Assembly (NCBI RefSeq): GCF_000730425.1 | Contig: NZ_CP008896.1 | Coordinates: forward strand, 124,001-188,000 | Origin: Pseudomonas fluorescens | GTDB taxonomy: Bacteria; Pseudomonadota; Gammaproteobacteria; Pseudomonadales; Pseudomonadaceae | Direction: 5' to 3' | Length of the DNA: 64,000 bases | The notes under the pieces: model-generated | What the model was told of the DNA's origin: nothing | Databases searched by the model: none | Seen by the model: only the letters and a program-made list of their open reading frames with translations | Position numbers and translations under genes: made by a program | Shown: piece by piece, positions 38,135 to 47,671 of the stretch | Layout: every line of letters begins with the position of its first letter | How positions within the stretch are numbered: the stretch's first letter is position 1

Positions 38135-40249
38135 CTAGAACTTGGTCTGCACTGCCAGCTCGAAGGTGCGCGGCGACCCCAGGTAATAGGCCGGCGACAC
38201 CTGCACAAACTGCGCGTACACCTCATTGGTCAGGTTGCGCACCCGGCCTGTTATCGAGGTATGTTGATCGACCTTGTAGGTCAGGAACGTGCCGAACAAG
38301 GTATACGCCGGCACCGTCATGGTATTGGCATTGTCGGCATACACCTGTGCCACATAGCGCGCATCCACGCCGCCTTGCCAGGCGGGGGTGATGTCATAGG
38401 TCAGCCACAGGTTACCCACCCGCTTCGGCACGTTGGTCGGTGTATTGCCCTTGCGCGACACCACTGCGCCGCTGGCGATTTTCTCGTTGAAGTCATCGTA
38501 TTGCGCATCGACCCAGGCGAAGTTGCCTTCCGCCAGCAGCTTGGGGGTTATGCGCAGCGAACTGGCCAGTTCGATGCCCTTGGACGACTGTGCGCCCACC
38601 GCAATACTGCGGGTAGGGTCCTGTGGGTCGGTCACGGCGAAGTCCTTGCGCTCGATCCGGTAGGCGGCAACGGTGGCTGAACCGCGACCGTCCAGGTAAT
38701 CGAACTTGCTGCCCACTTCCCATTGCTTGCCGGTGGAGACATCAAACACCTGGGTGGTACTGGTGGGCTGTTCGGCTGCCGTGCTGTATTGCACATAGAC
38801 ATTGGCCGATGGGATGAACTGGTAGGTCAGGCCGACGCGCCCGGTGACCGGTTCCCAACGGCGCTTGACGTTACCCAGGTTGTCGCGGTGGCTGGTCACA
38901 TCCAGGTCGATGGCGTCATAGCGCAGGCCGGTCAGCAGCGAAAGTTCGTCGGTCAGGCCCAGGCGGTTCTCCACAAACAGCGCCTTGGTCGTCACTTCGT
39001 TGGTCTTGTCCTTGATAAAGCCAGGCTGGGTGCCGGGCAGGTCGTAGAAGCGCCCGGGGTTGTAGTTGTTCGGGTCCACCGCGTTCTTGCCGGGCACGAT
39101 CATCGGGCTGTTGGTGGTGCTGTTGACCTTGTATTCGAAACCGCCGGACCAGGTGGTGGCCAGGCCGAACACACTGCTTTCATGGCGTAGCTCGAACTGG
39201 TTGCCCTTCTGTTTACCCTGATGGCGCACCTGATAGGCCGTCGAACGGTTCACCAGGCTATTGTCGGCGTTGTACTGGTAGGTCTCCAGGTTGCGGTAGT
39301 CGCGCTGGCTGTCCAGGTGATAGAGGGTATTGCGCAGGCTGGTGCTGTCGTTGATCCGGTAGTCGATGATCGAGCGGGCCCAGATCGTGCGTTGTTCGTA
39401 GAGGCCATCGGCAACGTTGTAGTTGTTGAAGCGGTTGTGCCGGTCGATCTTCAACTCGCCGGCCTTGGGATTGAGCACCGGGGTGCCCCAGTACGGGCTG
39501 TCCTCGTGCTCATCCTGGTATTCCAGGGCCAGGGTGTGGGACAGGTTGGGCGTCAGGTCACTGAGCAGGGAAAAAGCCACGCTCCAGGCATCGCGTTGCT
39601 GGCGGTCGATATGGGTATGGTTGGTATTGCGGCTGACATCCAGGCGCGCGTAGTGCTGGACCTCGGCACCAGGCTCGGTCAGGGCATGGTTGAGGCCCAG
39701 GGCGATACCGGTGGTGTCGTAGCTGCCATAGTTGATCTGACCTTCCACGGCCCGCTCCTCGCGGGTGGCCAGTTTGGTCACGTAGTTCAGCGAGCCGCCC
39801 ACGGAGCCGGCGCCATTGATCAGCGAAGAAGGCCCGCCAACCAGTTCGACCCGGTCATAAATCCATGCATCCACCGGCCGTGCCAGGCCACCGGCGACGT
39901 TGATGCCATTGAACATCTGGGTGATCTGGCTGCTGGTAAAGCCCCGGTAGGAGACAAATCCGCCAAACCCCGGCGGCGCACTGGCGTTGACCCCGGGCAG
40001 GGTGTTGGCTGCATCCTGGAAGGTCTTGGCGCCTCGGCGCTCGATATCGTTGCGGTCGGCGATGCTGATCGAGGCCGGGGTTTCCCGCACGCTCAGCCCC
40101 AGGCGCGAGGCCATGCCGCTGGATTGGTCCAGGGCCAGGCCCGGTTCGTTGGTGGCTGTGCCGTCAATGGTGGTGGGGGCCAGCTCAAGGGCCCAGGTGC
40201 TGAAAGGCAGGCAGCCGCACAGGCCCGCCAAGAGAGGTAAATGTTTCAT
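38135..40249 (-). CDS. TonB-dependent siderophore receptor
   Basis: This 704-residue outer-membrane protein starts at ATG 40249 (MKHLPLLAGLCGCLPFSTWA signal peptide). A plug domain follows (SVRETPASISIADRNDIERR and then GFVSYRGFTSSQITQMFNG), and then a 22-strand barrel ending in FELAVQTKF with the terminal phenylalanine. It lacks the N-terminal signalling domain of FpvA-type receptors. Members import ferric siderophores with energy from TonB. No biosynthesis gene is nearby, so it may take up a siderophore made by other species. No Fur box was assigned with confidence. Confidence 0.92.
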   Translation of the reverse strand: MKHLPLLAGLCGCLPFSTWALELAPTTIDGTATNEPGLALDQSSGMASRLGLSVRETPASISIADRNDIERRGAKTFQDAANTLPGVNASAPPGFGGFVSYRGFTSSQITQMFNGINVAGGLARPVDAWIYDRVELVGGPSSLINGAGSVGGSLNYVTKLATREERAVEGQINYGSYDTTGIALGLNHALTEPGAEVQHYARLDVSRNTNHTHIDRQQRDAWSVAFSLLSDLTPNLSHTLALEYQDEHEDSPYWGTPVLNPKAGELKIDRHNRFNNYNVADGLYEQRTIWARSIIDYRINDSTSLRNTLYHLDSQRDYRNLETYQYNADNSLVNRSTAYQVRHQGKQKGNQFELRHESSVFGLATTWSGGFEYKVNSTTNSPMIVPGKNAVDPNNYNPGRFYDLPGTQPGFIKDKTNEVTTKALFVENRLGLTDELSLLTGLRYDAIDLDVTSHRDNLGNVKRRWEPVTGRVGLTYQFIPSANVYVQYSTAAEQPTSTTQVFDVSTGKQWEVGSKFDYLDGRGSATVAAYRIERKDFAVTDPQDPTRSIAVGAQSSKGIELASSLRITPKLLAEGNFAWVDAQYDDFNEKIASGAVVSRKGNTPTNVPKRVGNLWLTYDITPAWQGGVDARYVAQVYADNANTMTVPAYTLFGTFLTYKVDQHTSITGRVRNLTNEVYAQFVQVSPAYYLGSPRTFELAVQTKF

Positions 40250-40344
40250 CGATAAATCCTGAAAAGCATGGCTTGCAAGCAACGCACAGCCGTTCGCGCC
40301 TCCCTGGGGAAACAGCGCGGTGTGCGGATCAAAAAGCGCAGGTA

Positions 40345-40734
40345 TCAGGCGTAGGCAGGTGGGGCGCGCGGATTAGCCGCAGGCCAGGTGACGCGGGTGG
40401 GAATGTCAGCTGTGGCCACCACGGCGGGCGGCGGAGCGTGAGGCTGTGGCAGTACCGCGACGTTAAGGCTGGAGTTGAGCGCCGGGCCCATGCCACCGGT
40501 GGAGCACAGCGGGCAACCGAAGGCCTTGGACAGCGTGGGCAGTGACTCATCGCCCGTGTTTACAGGGGCTGGCGCCTGGGTGCGAGGGTCCACCGTACAG
40601 AACTGGCCGCTGATGCCGTTGAGCTGCATGCCGACCATTTGCCCATGACCAATACTGCAGGCGAACACATTGAACAGGACGCAGCCATAGAGCATCCAGG
40701 CAATCAATGAGCGGTCGGCACGGGCGAGTTTCAT
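40345..40734 (-). CDS. DUF2946-family protein
   Basis: This 129-residue protein is read from ATG 40734 (MKLARADRSLIAWMLYGCVL), with an N-terminal helix that could be a signal or anchor. It contains FGCPLCSTGG, a Cys-Pro-Leu-Cys motif, plus further cysteines and a proline-rich tail. DUF2946 proteins often sit next to TonB-dependent copper or metal receptors, as here. A periplasmic metal-handling role is inference. The start is uncertain: an ATG 18 bases upstream is also possible. Confidence 0.75.
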   Translation of the reverse strand: MKLARADRSLIAWMLYGCVLFNVFACSIGHGQMVGMQLNGISGQFCTVDPRTQAPAPVNTGDESLPTLSKAFGCPLCSTGGMGPALNSSLNVAVLPQPHAPPPAVVATADIPTRVTWPAANPRAPPAYA

Positions 40735-40824
40735 GGGGCGTAACTTTACCATCGGATGACTAAATGCCTGCAAACAATCTGAAAAGGACTATCCTCTTTC
40801 GGACTTTTTAAAGGGTATCCAGCC

Positions 40825-41262
40825 ATGAGCTTTGTCATTGCGAGGTGGGTTGTCGGGGTATTTGCATTGATCAGCATGGTCCACGTGTACTGGGCCGCAG
40901 GTGGCAAGCGGGGCAGTACGGCGGCGATTCCGCAACTGCCCGGCGAATTCGCCGGCGGGCCACGGCCAGCGTTCAAACCGTCGGCGTTGGGCACGTCCCT
41001 GGTGGCCCTGGGGCTGGTGCTGATTGCATTGTTGGTGTGCCTGCGGGTGGGGTTGTTTTTCCAGGCGGTGGGCCATCAGGCCCTGCAGTGGGGGATCAGC
41101 GCAATTGCCTTGATCCTGTTTGCGCGGGCGATTGGTGATTCGGAACTGGTGGGGTTCTTCAAGAAGGTCGGCGGTTCACGGTTTGCCCGGCTGGATACGT
41201 TTTTTTATTCGCCGTTGTGCCTGGTGTTGGGTGCAGGGCTGTTGGTCGTTGCCTGGGCCTGA
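40825..41262 (+). CDS. DUF3995-family membrane protein
   Basis: This 145-residue protein begins MSFVIARWVVGVFALISMVH and shows four hydrophobic segments (about 5-22, 55-80, 88-105 and 122-144). The early HVYWAAGGKRG motif and four-helix plan match DUF3995, a family of unknown function. It is divergent from the DUF2946 gene and followed by a REP pair with a T run that may end transcription. Confidence 0.85.
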   Translation: MSFVIARWVVGVFALISMVHVYWAAGGKRGSTAAIPQLPGEFAGGPRPAFKPSALGTSLVALGLVLIALLVCLRVGLFFQAVGHQALQWGISAIALILFARAIGDSELVGFFKKVGGSRFARLDTFFYSPLCLVLGAGLLVVAWA

Positions 41263-41283
41263 CTGACGGTATGCAGGGCCAAA

Positions 41284-41372
41284 TGTGGGAGCGGGCTTGC
41301 TCGCGAAAGCGGCGGGTCAGTCAAATAGTTACCAACTGATCCACTGCTTTCGCGAGCAAGCCCGCTCCCACA
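41284..41372. repeat. REPIN, 89 bp, between DUF3995 and mrpG
   Basis: Outer arms TGTGGGAGCGGGCTTGCTCG and CGAGCAAGCCCGCTCCCACA pair perfectly. A run of T residues follows on the plus strand, so it may serve as a terminator. Confidence 0.9.
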
Positions 41373-41399
41373 TTTTTTACCGCGTGTATTCCACAGGGA

Positions 41400-41768
41400 T
41401 CAGCTGCCGCTGTCAGTCCTGCGGCTGCTGACCTCGGCCGGTACATCCTCTCCCGCCATGCGCTTGCGAAACAGCGACGTGCGCGCCAGCAGCAGTGTGG
41501 TCACCGGTACGGTGATCGACAGCAGGATCGGAATCAGCCAGCCGTGCAGTACCGGCCCGGATTTGAGTGTCGAGAAGTAGATAATCGACGCCAGGGCCAC
41601 GCACCAGGCGCCCAGGGTCGAGGCCAGTGCCGGCGGATGCATGCGCTGGAAGAAATCCTTCATGCGCAGCAACCCGATCGCGCCAATCAGGGCAAACAGG
41701 CTGCTGAGCAGCAGCAGGATCGCCACGAGGATTTCCACCCACAGTGGCAGCTCACTGACATTGATCAT
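41400..41768 (-). CDS. mrpG: Mrp/Pha antiporter subunit G
   Basis: This 122-residue membrane protein has three helices, starting MINVSELPLWVEILVAILLL and including GLLRMKDFFQRMHPPALAST, the MnhG/PhaG signature. It is the last gene of the antiporter operon and overlaps mrpF by four bases. Mrp complexes exchange Na+ or K+ for protons and need all subunits. Confidence 0.93.
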   Translation of the reverse strand: MINVSELPLWVEILVAILLLLSSLFALIGAIGLLRMKDFFQRMHPPALASTLGAWCVALASIIYFSTLKSGPVLHGWLIPILLSITVPVTTLLLARTSLFRKRMAGEDVPAEVSSRRTDSGS

Positions 41769-42043
41769 TCGATCACCTCTCCACGCAGCAGGAACTTGGC
41801 CAAGGCAAACGAGCCGACAAAACCGAACAGCGCAATCAGCAGCGCTGCTTCGAAGTAGGTATCACTGGCATACCGAATACCCAGCACCAGCATCATCAGC
41901 ATGGCCAGGATATACAGGTAATCCAGGGCCAGGACCCGATCCTGGGCCGAAGGCCCCTTGAACAGGCGCACCAGGGTCAGAACCATGGCCAGGGAAAACA
42001 GGAACAGGCTGAGCAGGATCGCATTGGCGAGCAGGGCACTCAT
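41765..42043 (-). CDS. mrpF: Mrp/Pha antiporter subunit F
   Basis: This 92-residue protein has three helices. The motif RLFKGPSAQDRVLALDYLYI is typical of MnhF/PhaF. It overlaps both mrpE and mrpG by four bases. Confidence 0.93.
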   Translation of the reverse strand: MSALLANAILLSLFLFSLAMVLTLVRLFKGPSAQDRVLALDYLYILAMLMMLVLGIRYASDTYFEAALLIALFGFVGSFALAKFLLRGEVIE

Positions 42044-42528
42044 TCGAAGATCTCCATCAGGGGCCGTTCGTAGGCCTGCTTGAAGTGCTCGATAAACTGC
42101 GCGTCGTCATCCAGGTCGAACACGTGCAGCAACAGGATGCTGCGGTCCAGGGCCAGTTCCGACCACACGGTGCCGGGGGTCACGCTGGTGATCATTGACA
42201 ATACCGCCAGGCCGTTGGCGTCCCGCAGGTCCAGGGGGATTTTCACAAAGCGCGAGCGCGGCGGCCGTGTGCCGCAGGTCAATACGCCCCAGGCCACGTG
42301 CAGGTTGGAGATGATTACATCGCGCCCGACCAGGAAGAACAGGCGAATAATCACCCCTGGGCGGCGAATGCGTACCGGCAGCGGGCGCAGCGGCGCCATC
42401 ATCAGCGGTGCGAGAAAGCCCAGCATCGCCCCCAGCAGCAGGTTGCCGGGGCTGATCGACAGGTTCAGCACCAGCCACAGCACCCCCAGTGCCAGCGACA
42501 GCCATGGGGCAGGGAACAGGCGTTTCAT
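42040..42528 (-). CDS. mrpE: Mrp/Pha antiporter subunit E
   Basis: This 162-residue protein has two or three N-terminal helices and a cytoplasmic C-terminal part with MITSVTPGTVWSELALDRSI, the MnhE landmark. It overlaps mrpD and mrpF by four bases. Confidence 0.93.
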   Translation of the reverse strand: MKRLFPAPWLSLALGVLWLVLNLSISPGNLLLGAMLGFLAPLMMAPLRPLPVRIRRPGVIIRLFFLVGRDVIISNLHVAWGVLTCGTRPPRSRFVKIPLDLRDANGLAVLSMITSVTPGTVWSELALDRSILLLHVFDLDDDAQFIEHFKQAYERPLMEIFE

Positions 42529-44207
42529 GGCTGCACCTCCACGGCGGCGGCCTGGGCTTGGGGACTAGGCACCGGGCGAGTAGCCATGACCGCCATGACG
42601 TAGTGCTCGGGGTTGTTCAGTTTGTTGGCGGTGTCCTGAGTAAAGCGCATGAGCATTTCTGCCTTGAAGGTCAGGCCAATCGCCAGGCCGAGCAAGATGA
42701 AGATCGGTATGCACTCAAGCCGTCGCAGCAGCGGCGAAGGCCGCTCTTCCGGGGTCCAGAAGCGTTGGATGCCCAGGCGCGCAAAGGCGATCAGCGAAGC
42801 CAGGCCCGAGAAAATCAACAGCACCACCAGGCCCCAGGCTGCCGGGCGGATCGGCTGGTCCACGGCCTGGCCCAGCCCCAGCGGGTTGATCAGGGCACTG
42901 AGCAGGCTGAGCTTGCCGATAAATCCCGACAGCGGCGGCATGCCGATGATCAGCAGGGCGCAGGCAATAAAGCTCAGGCCGAGGAAGGCCATGGTCCACG
43001 GGATGACCTGGCCGATCACGGCCTTTTGCTCATCGTCCAGGTTGGTACCCTTGGGTGGATGCTGGGATTCAACTGGCCGTGGCAACACCTCGGCTTCATC
43101 GTCCAGGGGCAGTTCATTGGCCGAGCGCGAGCGTTCGATCAGCTCCGCCAGCAGGAACAGCGCGCTCAAGGCCAGGGTCGAACTGACCAGGTAAAACAGC
43201 GCGCCGGCGGTCAGGCTGGGCTGGGCAAAGCCCACCGCCGACAGCAGGATACCGGCTGAAACGAGGATGCTCAGGCTGGCCATGCGCTCCAGGCGCTGGG
43301 CGGCGAGCATCGCCAGGGCGGCGCAGAGAAGGGTGGCCATGCCGCCATACACCAGCCAGTCGCCGCCAAACAACGCCGAAGCGCCGGCCTGCCCGGAAAA
43401 CAGCAGGGTCCACAGGCGCAGCACGGTGTACACGCCGACTTTGGTCATGATCGCAAACATTGCCGCCACCGGCGCGCTGGCTGCGGAGTAGGCCGGTGCG
43501 AGCCAGAAGTTCAGCGGCCACATGCCGGCCTTGGCCAGGAAGGCGGTGGCGAGGATCGCCGCGCCGGCATGCAGCAGGCCGCGATCGGCCTCTGGGACCA
43601 ACGGGATCTTCAGTGCCAGGTCAGCGAAGTTCAGGGTACCGGTGACCCCGTAGATCAGTGCCGCACCAATCAGGAACAACGACGAAGCCAGCAGGTTGAT
43701 CGAGATGTAATGCAGCCCCGACGACACCCGCGCCCGGCCCGAGCCGTGGAGCATCAGGCCGTAGGACGCCGCCAGCAGCACTTCGAAGAACACGAACAGG
43801 TTGAACAGGTCGGCGGTGAGGAAGGCGCCGTAAAGGCCCATCAACTGGATCTGGAACAGCGCATGGAAACTGGTGCCGGCGCGGTCCCAGCGGGCCATGG
43901 CGAACAGCAGGGCGCAGACGCCGATGATCCCGGTGAGCACCAGCATCAGTGCCGACAGTTGATCCACCACCAACACGATGCCGAACGGCACCTGCCAGTT
44001 GCCCGGCAGGTACACGCCGATGGAGGCGGGGCCGCCTTTTTGCGTCCAGTACAGCATCAGGATGGCGATGCCCAGGCCGGCCATGCTCGACAGCAGGTTG
44101 ATCTTGGCCTTGAGCGGGCGGTGTTTCTCGCCCAGCATCATCATCAGCGCGGCGGTCAGCAACGGCAGCAGGATCGGCGCGATGATCAGTTGGTTCATCC
44201 AGCTCAT
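42525..44207 (-). CDS. mrpD: Mrp/Pha antiporter subunit D
   Basis: This 560-residue protein has about fourteen helices and is homologous to NADH dehydrogenase subunits NuoM/NuoN. The proton-pumping Proton_antipo_M domain is seen in SYGLMLHGSGRARVSSGLHY and AKAGMWPLNFWLAPAYSAAS. An acidic cytoplasmic loop rich in Glu and Asp (about residues 360-395) separates the two halves. It overlaps its neighbours by four bases. Confidence 0.95.
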   Translation of the reverse strand: MSWMNQLIIAPILLPLLTAALMMMLGEKHRPLKAKINLLSSMAGLGIAILMLYWTQKGGPASIGVYLPGNWQVPFGIVLVVDQLSALMLVLTGIIGVCALLFAMARWDRAGTSFHALFQIQLMGLYGAFLTADLFNLFVFFEVLLAASYGLMLHGSGRARVSSGLHYISINLLASSLFLIGAALIYGVTGTLNFADLALKIPLVPEADRGLLHAGAAILATAFLAKAGMWPLNFWLAPAYSAASAPVAAMFAIMTKVGVYTVLRLWTLLFSGQAGASALFGGDWLVYGGMATLLCAALAMLAAQRLERMASLSILVSAGILLSAVGFAQPSLTAGALFYLVSSTLALSALFLLAELIERSRSANELPLDDEAEVLPRPVESQHPPKGTNLDDEQKAVIGQVIPWTMAFLGLSFIACALLIIGMPPLSGFIGKLSLLSALINPLGLGQAVDQPIRPAAWGLVVLLIFSGLASLIAFARLGIQRFWTPEERPSPLLRRLECIPIFILLGLAIGLTFKAEMLMRFTQDTANKLNNPEHYVMAVMATRPVPSPQAQAAAVEVQP

Positions 44208-44548
44208 TCCTTGGGCTCCCGGCCGTCCACATGGTCAGTGCCGGTCAGGCCCCGGGACGCCAGCAGCACCACCAGGAACAGGGCGGTCATGGCGAAGCTG
44301 ATCACAATCGCCGTCAGCACCAGGGCCTGGGGCAGCGGATCGGTGTAGTTGAGCAGGTCCTGGGGCACGCCGTCCTTGATGATCGGCTCCTTGCCGATAA
44401 ACAGGCTGCCCATGCTGAAGATGAACAGGTTGACCCCATAGGACAGCAGGCACAGGCCCATCACTACCTGGAACGTCCGTGGCCGCAGCACCAGCCACAC
44501 GCCGGAGGCCGCCAGGACCCCAATGGCAATTGCGATGACTTCTTCCAT
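44204..44548 (-). CDS. mrpC: Mrp/Pha antiporter subunit C
   Basis: This 114-residue protein resembles NuoK and has three helices, starting MEEVIAIAIGVLAASGVWLV, with VMGLCLLSYGVNLFIFSMG. Its start overlaps the last base of the mrpA stop codon. Confidence 0.94.
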   Translation of the reverse strand: MEEVIAIAIGVLAASGVWLVLRPRTFQVVMGLCLLSYGVNLFIFSMGSLFIGKEPIIKDGVPQDLLNYTDPLPQALVLTAIVISFAMTALFLVVLLASRGLTGTDHVDGREPKE

Positions 44549-47475
44549 CAGGCGGCAGCTCCTTGTGGTGGCATGGCGGCGGCTTTCGCCTGGTTGCCGG
44601 GTTTATGGGCCCGCACCGATTGGTGACCCAGGGCGGTGAGCATTAGCAGGGTCGAGCCGACCACCATCGCGTACACGCCCACGTCGAAGAACAGCGCGCT
44701 GGCGATATGGATGTCGCCCAGCACCGGCAAGCTGAGGTGCAGGGTACTGGTGGTGAGGAACGGGTAGCCGAAGAGCAGCGCGCCAAGCCCGGTCAACGTT
44801 GCCGACAGCAGGCCGAAGCCCATCCAGCGCATCGGTCGCAGGTTCATCTGCGCCTCGACCCATTGGGTACCAGCGACCATGTATTGCAGGATAAACGCCA
44901 CCGACATCACCAGGCCGGCGACAAAACCACCACCCGGCTGGTTATGGCCGCGCATGAACAGGTAGAACGACACTACCAGGGCAATCGGCAGCAGCAGGCG
45001 CACCAGCACAGCGGGCACCATCATAAAGCCCAGGGCTGTGTCGCTGGCCTGGCGTGGGTTGACCAGGTCGGTCGCCACGTCCGGTGCCAACAGCCGCTGT
45101 TGTGCAGGCAGTTGCTCGCTTTCCTTGGGCGGACGGAAGCGGCGCAGCAGTGCATACACCGTCAAGGCCACGGCGCCCAGCACGGTGATCTCGCCCAGGG
45201 TATCGAAGCCCCGGAAGTCGACGAGCATCACGTTCACCACGTTGCTGCCGCCGCCTTCAGGCAGGGCGCGGCTGAGGTAGAACGAGGAAATATCGTTGGG
45301 GGTCTGGCGGGTCAGCATTGCATAGGACAACAGTGCCATGCCGCCACCGACCACCGTGGACAGCAGCAGGTCGCGCAGCCGGCGAATACGCGCCTTGCGC
45401 AGTGAGTTGGGCAGCGGCGAGACCTCTTCGATCCGCCGTGGCAGCCAGCGCAGGCCGAGCAGGATCAGCACAGTGGTCACCACTTCGACCACTAGCTGTG
45501 TCAAGGCCAGGTCCGGCGCAGAGAACCAGACAAAGGTCACGCAGGTCATCAAGCCACAGACGCTGACCATGGTCAGGGCGGCCAGCCGGTGATACTTGGC
45601 TTGCCAGGCGGCGCCCAGGGCACAGGCAATCGCCAGCAGCCACAGGGTGACGAAGACGATGGAGCCGGGAATCTTCGGCCGGTCGCCCCAGCTCAGGCTG
45701 CTGCCCAGCATCGGGATCATCCCGACGACCACCGCCGCCAGCACCAGCAGGAACAACTGGGTCTGCAGGCGCTTGGTGCTGATGTATTTTTCGAGCCTGC
45801 GCACGCCGCGCATCATCACCACCAGGCTGCGCTCGAACATGCGCTTGCCATTGAAGTAGCTGATGATCGGCGGGTACTTGAAACGCCCGCGCTTGAGTTG
45901 CTTGCGCAGCAGCAGGTACAGGATCACGCCTCCCGTCATGGCTACCAGGCTCATGATCATCGGTGCGTTCCAGCCGTGCCAGATCGCCAGGCTGTACTCG
46001 GGCAGTACACCGCCGACCACCGGCAGGGCGGCGGCGGCAAGGATCGAGCCCACCACCTGGGCCGGGAAGATTCCCACCAGCAGGCAGGTAAAGACCAGCA
46101 GTTCCACCGGCGCGCGCATCCAGCGCGGCGGCTCATGGGGGGTGTGTGGCAGGTCGGTGGCCGCGGGGCCGAAGAAGACATCCACGGTGAAGCGCAGGGC
46201 ATAGGCCACGCTGAACGTACCGGCGATGGTCGCGATCACCGGCAGGGCGATTTCCACCCATTGGGTCGAGGAGATGAACACCGTCTCGGCGAAGAACATT
46301 TCCTTGGACAGGAAGCCGTTGAGCAGCGGCACCCCGGCCATGGAGGCGCTGGCGACCATGGCCAGGGTCGCGGTGAACGGGATCAGGCGGACCAGTCCGC
46401 TGAGTTTGCGAATGTCGCGGGTGCCGCTTTCGTGGTCGATGATGCCCGCGGCCATGAACAGCGAGGCCTTGAACGTGGCGTGATTGAGGATGTGGAACAC
46501 TGCCGCGACGGCGGCCAGCGGGCTGTTGAGGCCTAGCAGCAGGGTGATCAGGCCCAGGTGGCTGATGGTGGAATAGGCCAGCAGGCCCTTGAGATCGTTC
46601 TGGAACATTGCGCAGTACGCGCCGAGCAACAGGGTCAGGGCGCCGGCACCGCCGACCATCCAGAACCATTCTTCGCTGCCCGACAGCGAGGGCCACAGGC
46701 GGGCCAGCAGGAACACGCCGGCCTTCACCATCGTGGCCGAGTGCAGGTAGGCCGACACTGGCGTCGGTGCGGCCATGGCGTGGGGGAGCCAGAAGTGGAA
46801 GGGGAATTGCGCGCTTTTGCTCAGGGCGCCGATCAGGATCAGCGTCAGCAGGACAGGGTAGAGGGCGTGGGCACGGATCTGGTCGCCGGCGGCGAGTACC
46901 TGGTCCAGATCGTAACTGCCGACGACATGGCCGAGCAGCATGACCCCCGCCAGCAGGCACAAACCGCCGGCACCGGTGACCATCAGCGCCATATAGGCAC
47001 CCCGGCGCGCATCGGAACGGTGGTGCCAATAGCCAATCAACAGGAACGAGAACAGGCTGGTCAGTTCCCAGAAAAACACGATCTGGATCAGGTTGCCGGA
47101 GATCACCAACCCGAGCATCGCGCCCATGAACGCCAGGAAAAACGCAAAGAAACGCGGCACCGGGTCATCCGGCGACATGTAATAGCGGGCGTACAAAGAC
47201 ACCAGGCTGCCAATGCCCAGTACCAGCAGCGAGAACAACCAGGCGAAGCCATCCATGCGCAACACGAAGTCCAGGCCCAGGCTGGGCAACCAGGAAAACT
47301 CTTCGCGGATCACGCCACCGTCGGCGATCTGGGGGTAGAGCAGGGCGACTTGTACAGTGCCAACCAGGGCCACAAGGCCGGCCAGCAGGGATTCAGTATT
47401 ACGTGCGTTATGCGGCAGCAAGGCCGCCAGACAGCTGCCGATGAAAGGCAGAAGCAGTAGAACTATCAGGGACAT
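44548..47475 (-). CDS. mrpA: Mrp/Pha antiporter subunit A fused to B
   Basis: This 975-residue protein heads the operon. Residues from 1 to about 780 form the MrpA part, homologous to NuoL, with ELTSLFSFLLIGYWHHRSDA and SAQFPFHFWLPHAMAAPTPV. The C-terminal part is the MnhB domain (MRGHNQPGGGFVAGLVMSVA), so B is fused to A and the system is the six-gene group 2 (Pha) type. The complex supports alkali and salt tolerance and pH control. No other gene lies in the operon. Confidence 0.96.
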   Translation of the reverse strand: MSLIVLLLLPFIGSCLAALLPHNARNTESLLAGLVALVGTVQVALLYPQIADGGVIREEFSWLPSLGLDFVLRMDGFAWLFSLLVLGIGSLVSLYARYYMSPDDPVPRFFAFFLAFMGAMLGLVISGNLIQIVFFWELTSLFSFLLIGYWHHRSDARRGAYMALMVTGAGGLCLLAGVMLLGHVVGSYDLDQVLAAGDQIRAHALYPVLLTLILIGALSKSAQFPFHFWLPHAMAAPTPVSAYLHSATMVKAGVFLLARLWPSLSGSEEWFWMVGGAGALTLLLGAYCAMFQNDLKGLLAYSTISHLGLITLLLGLNSPLAAVAAVFHILNHATFKASLFMAAGIIDHESGTRDIRKLSGLVRLIPFTATLAMVASASMAGVPLLNGFLSKEMFFAETVFISSTQWVEIALPVIATIAGTFSVAYALRFTVDVFFGPAATDLPHTPHEPPRWMRAPVELLVFTCLLVGIFPAQVVGSILAAAALPVVGGVLPEYSLAIWHGWNAPMIMSLVAMTGGVILYLLLRKQLKRGRFKYPPIISYFNGKRMFERSLVVMMRGVRRLEKYISTKRLQTQLFLLVLAAVVVGMIPMLGSSLSWGDRPKIPGSIVFVTLWLLAIACALGAAWQAKYHRLAALTMVSVCGLMTCVTFVWFSAPDLALTQLVVEVVTTVLILLGLRWLPRRIEEVSPLPNSLRKARIRRLRDLLLSTVVGGGMALLSYAMLTRQTPNDISSFYLSRALPEGGGSNVVNVMLVDFRGFDTLGEITVLGAVALTVYALLRRFRPPKESEQLPAQQRLLAPDVATDLVNPRQASDTALGFMMVPAVLVRLLLPIALVVSFYLFMRGHNQPGGGFVAGLVMSVAFILQYMVAGTQWVEAQMNLRPMRWMGFGLLSATLTGLGALLFGYPFLTTSTLHLSLPVLGDIHIASALFFDVGVYAMVVGSTLLMLTALGHQSVRAHKPGNQAKAAAMPPQGAAA

Positions 47476-47590
47476 AGGCTTCTAATCTGCAGTGGTTTGG
47501 GATGCATCATACGTGCCGGAATCCGGATTACCAAACGGCAACCTGTGGCAGGATCCTACAAGATGGACCGAAAACGCCCAGATGTCGCTG

Positions 47591-47671
47591 TGTAGGAGCC
47601 AGCTTGCGGGCGATAGCGGTCTCCCTGCTAGTCCATCATTGCCAGGTACGCCGCCATCGCCCGCTCCTACA
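47591..47671. repeat. Degenerate REP pair, 81 bp
   Basis: Outer arms TGTAGGAGCCAGCTTGCGGG and GCCCGCTCCTACA pair, but the element is eight bases shorter than the 89-bp norm and has lost part of the right REP. It overlaps the end of the EamA gene. Confidence 0.75.
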
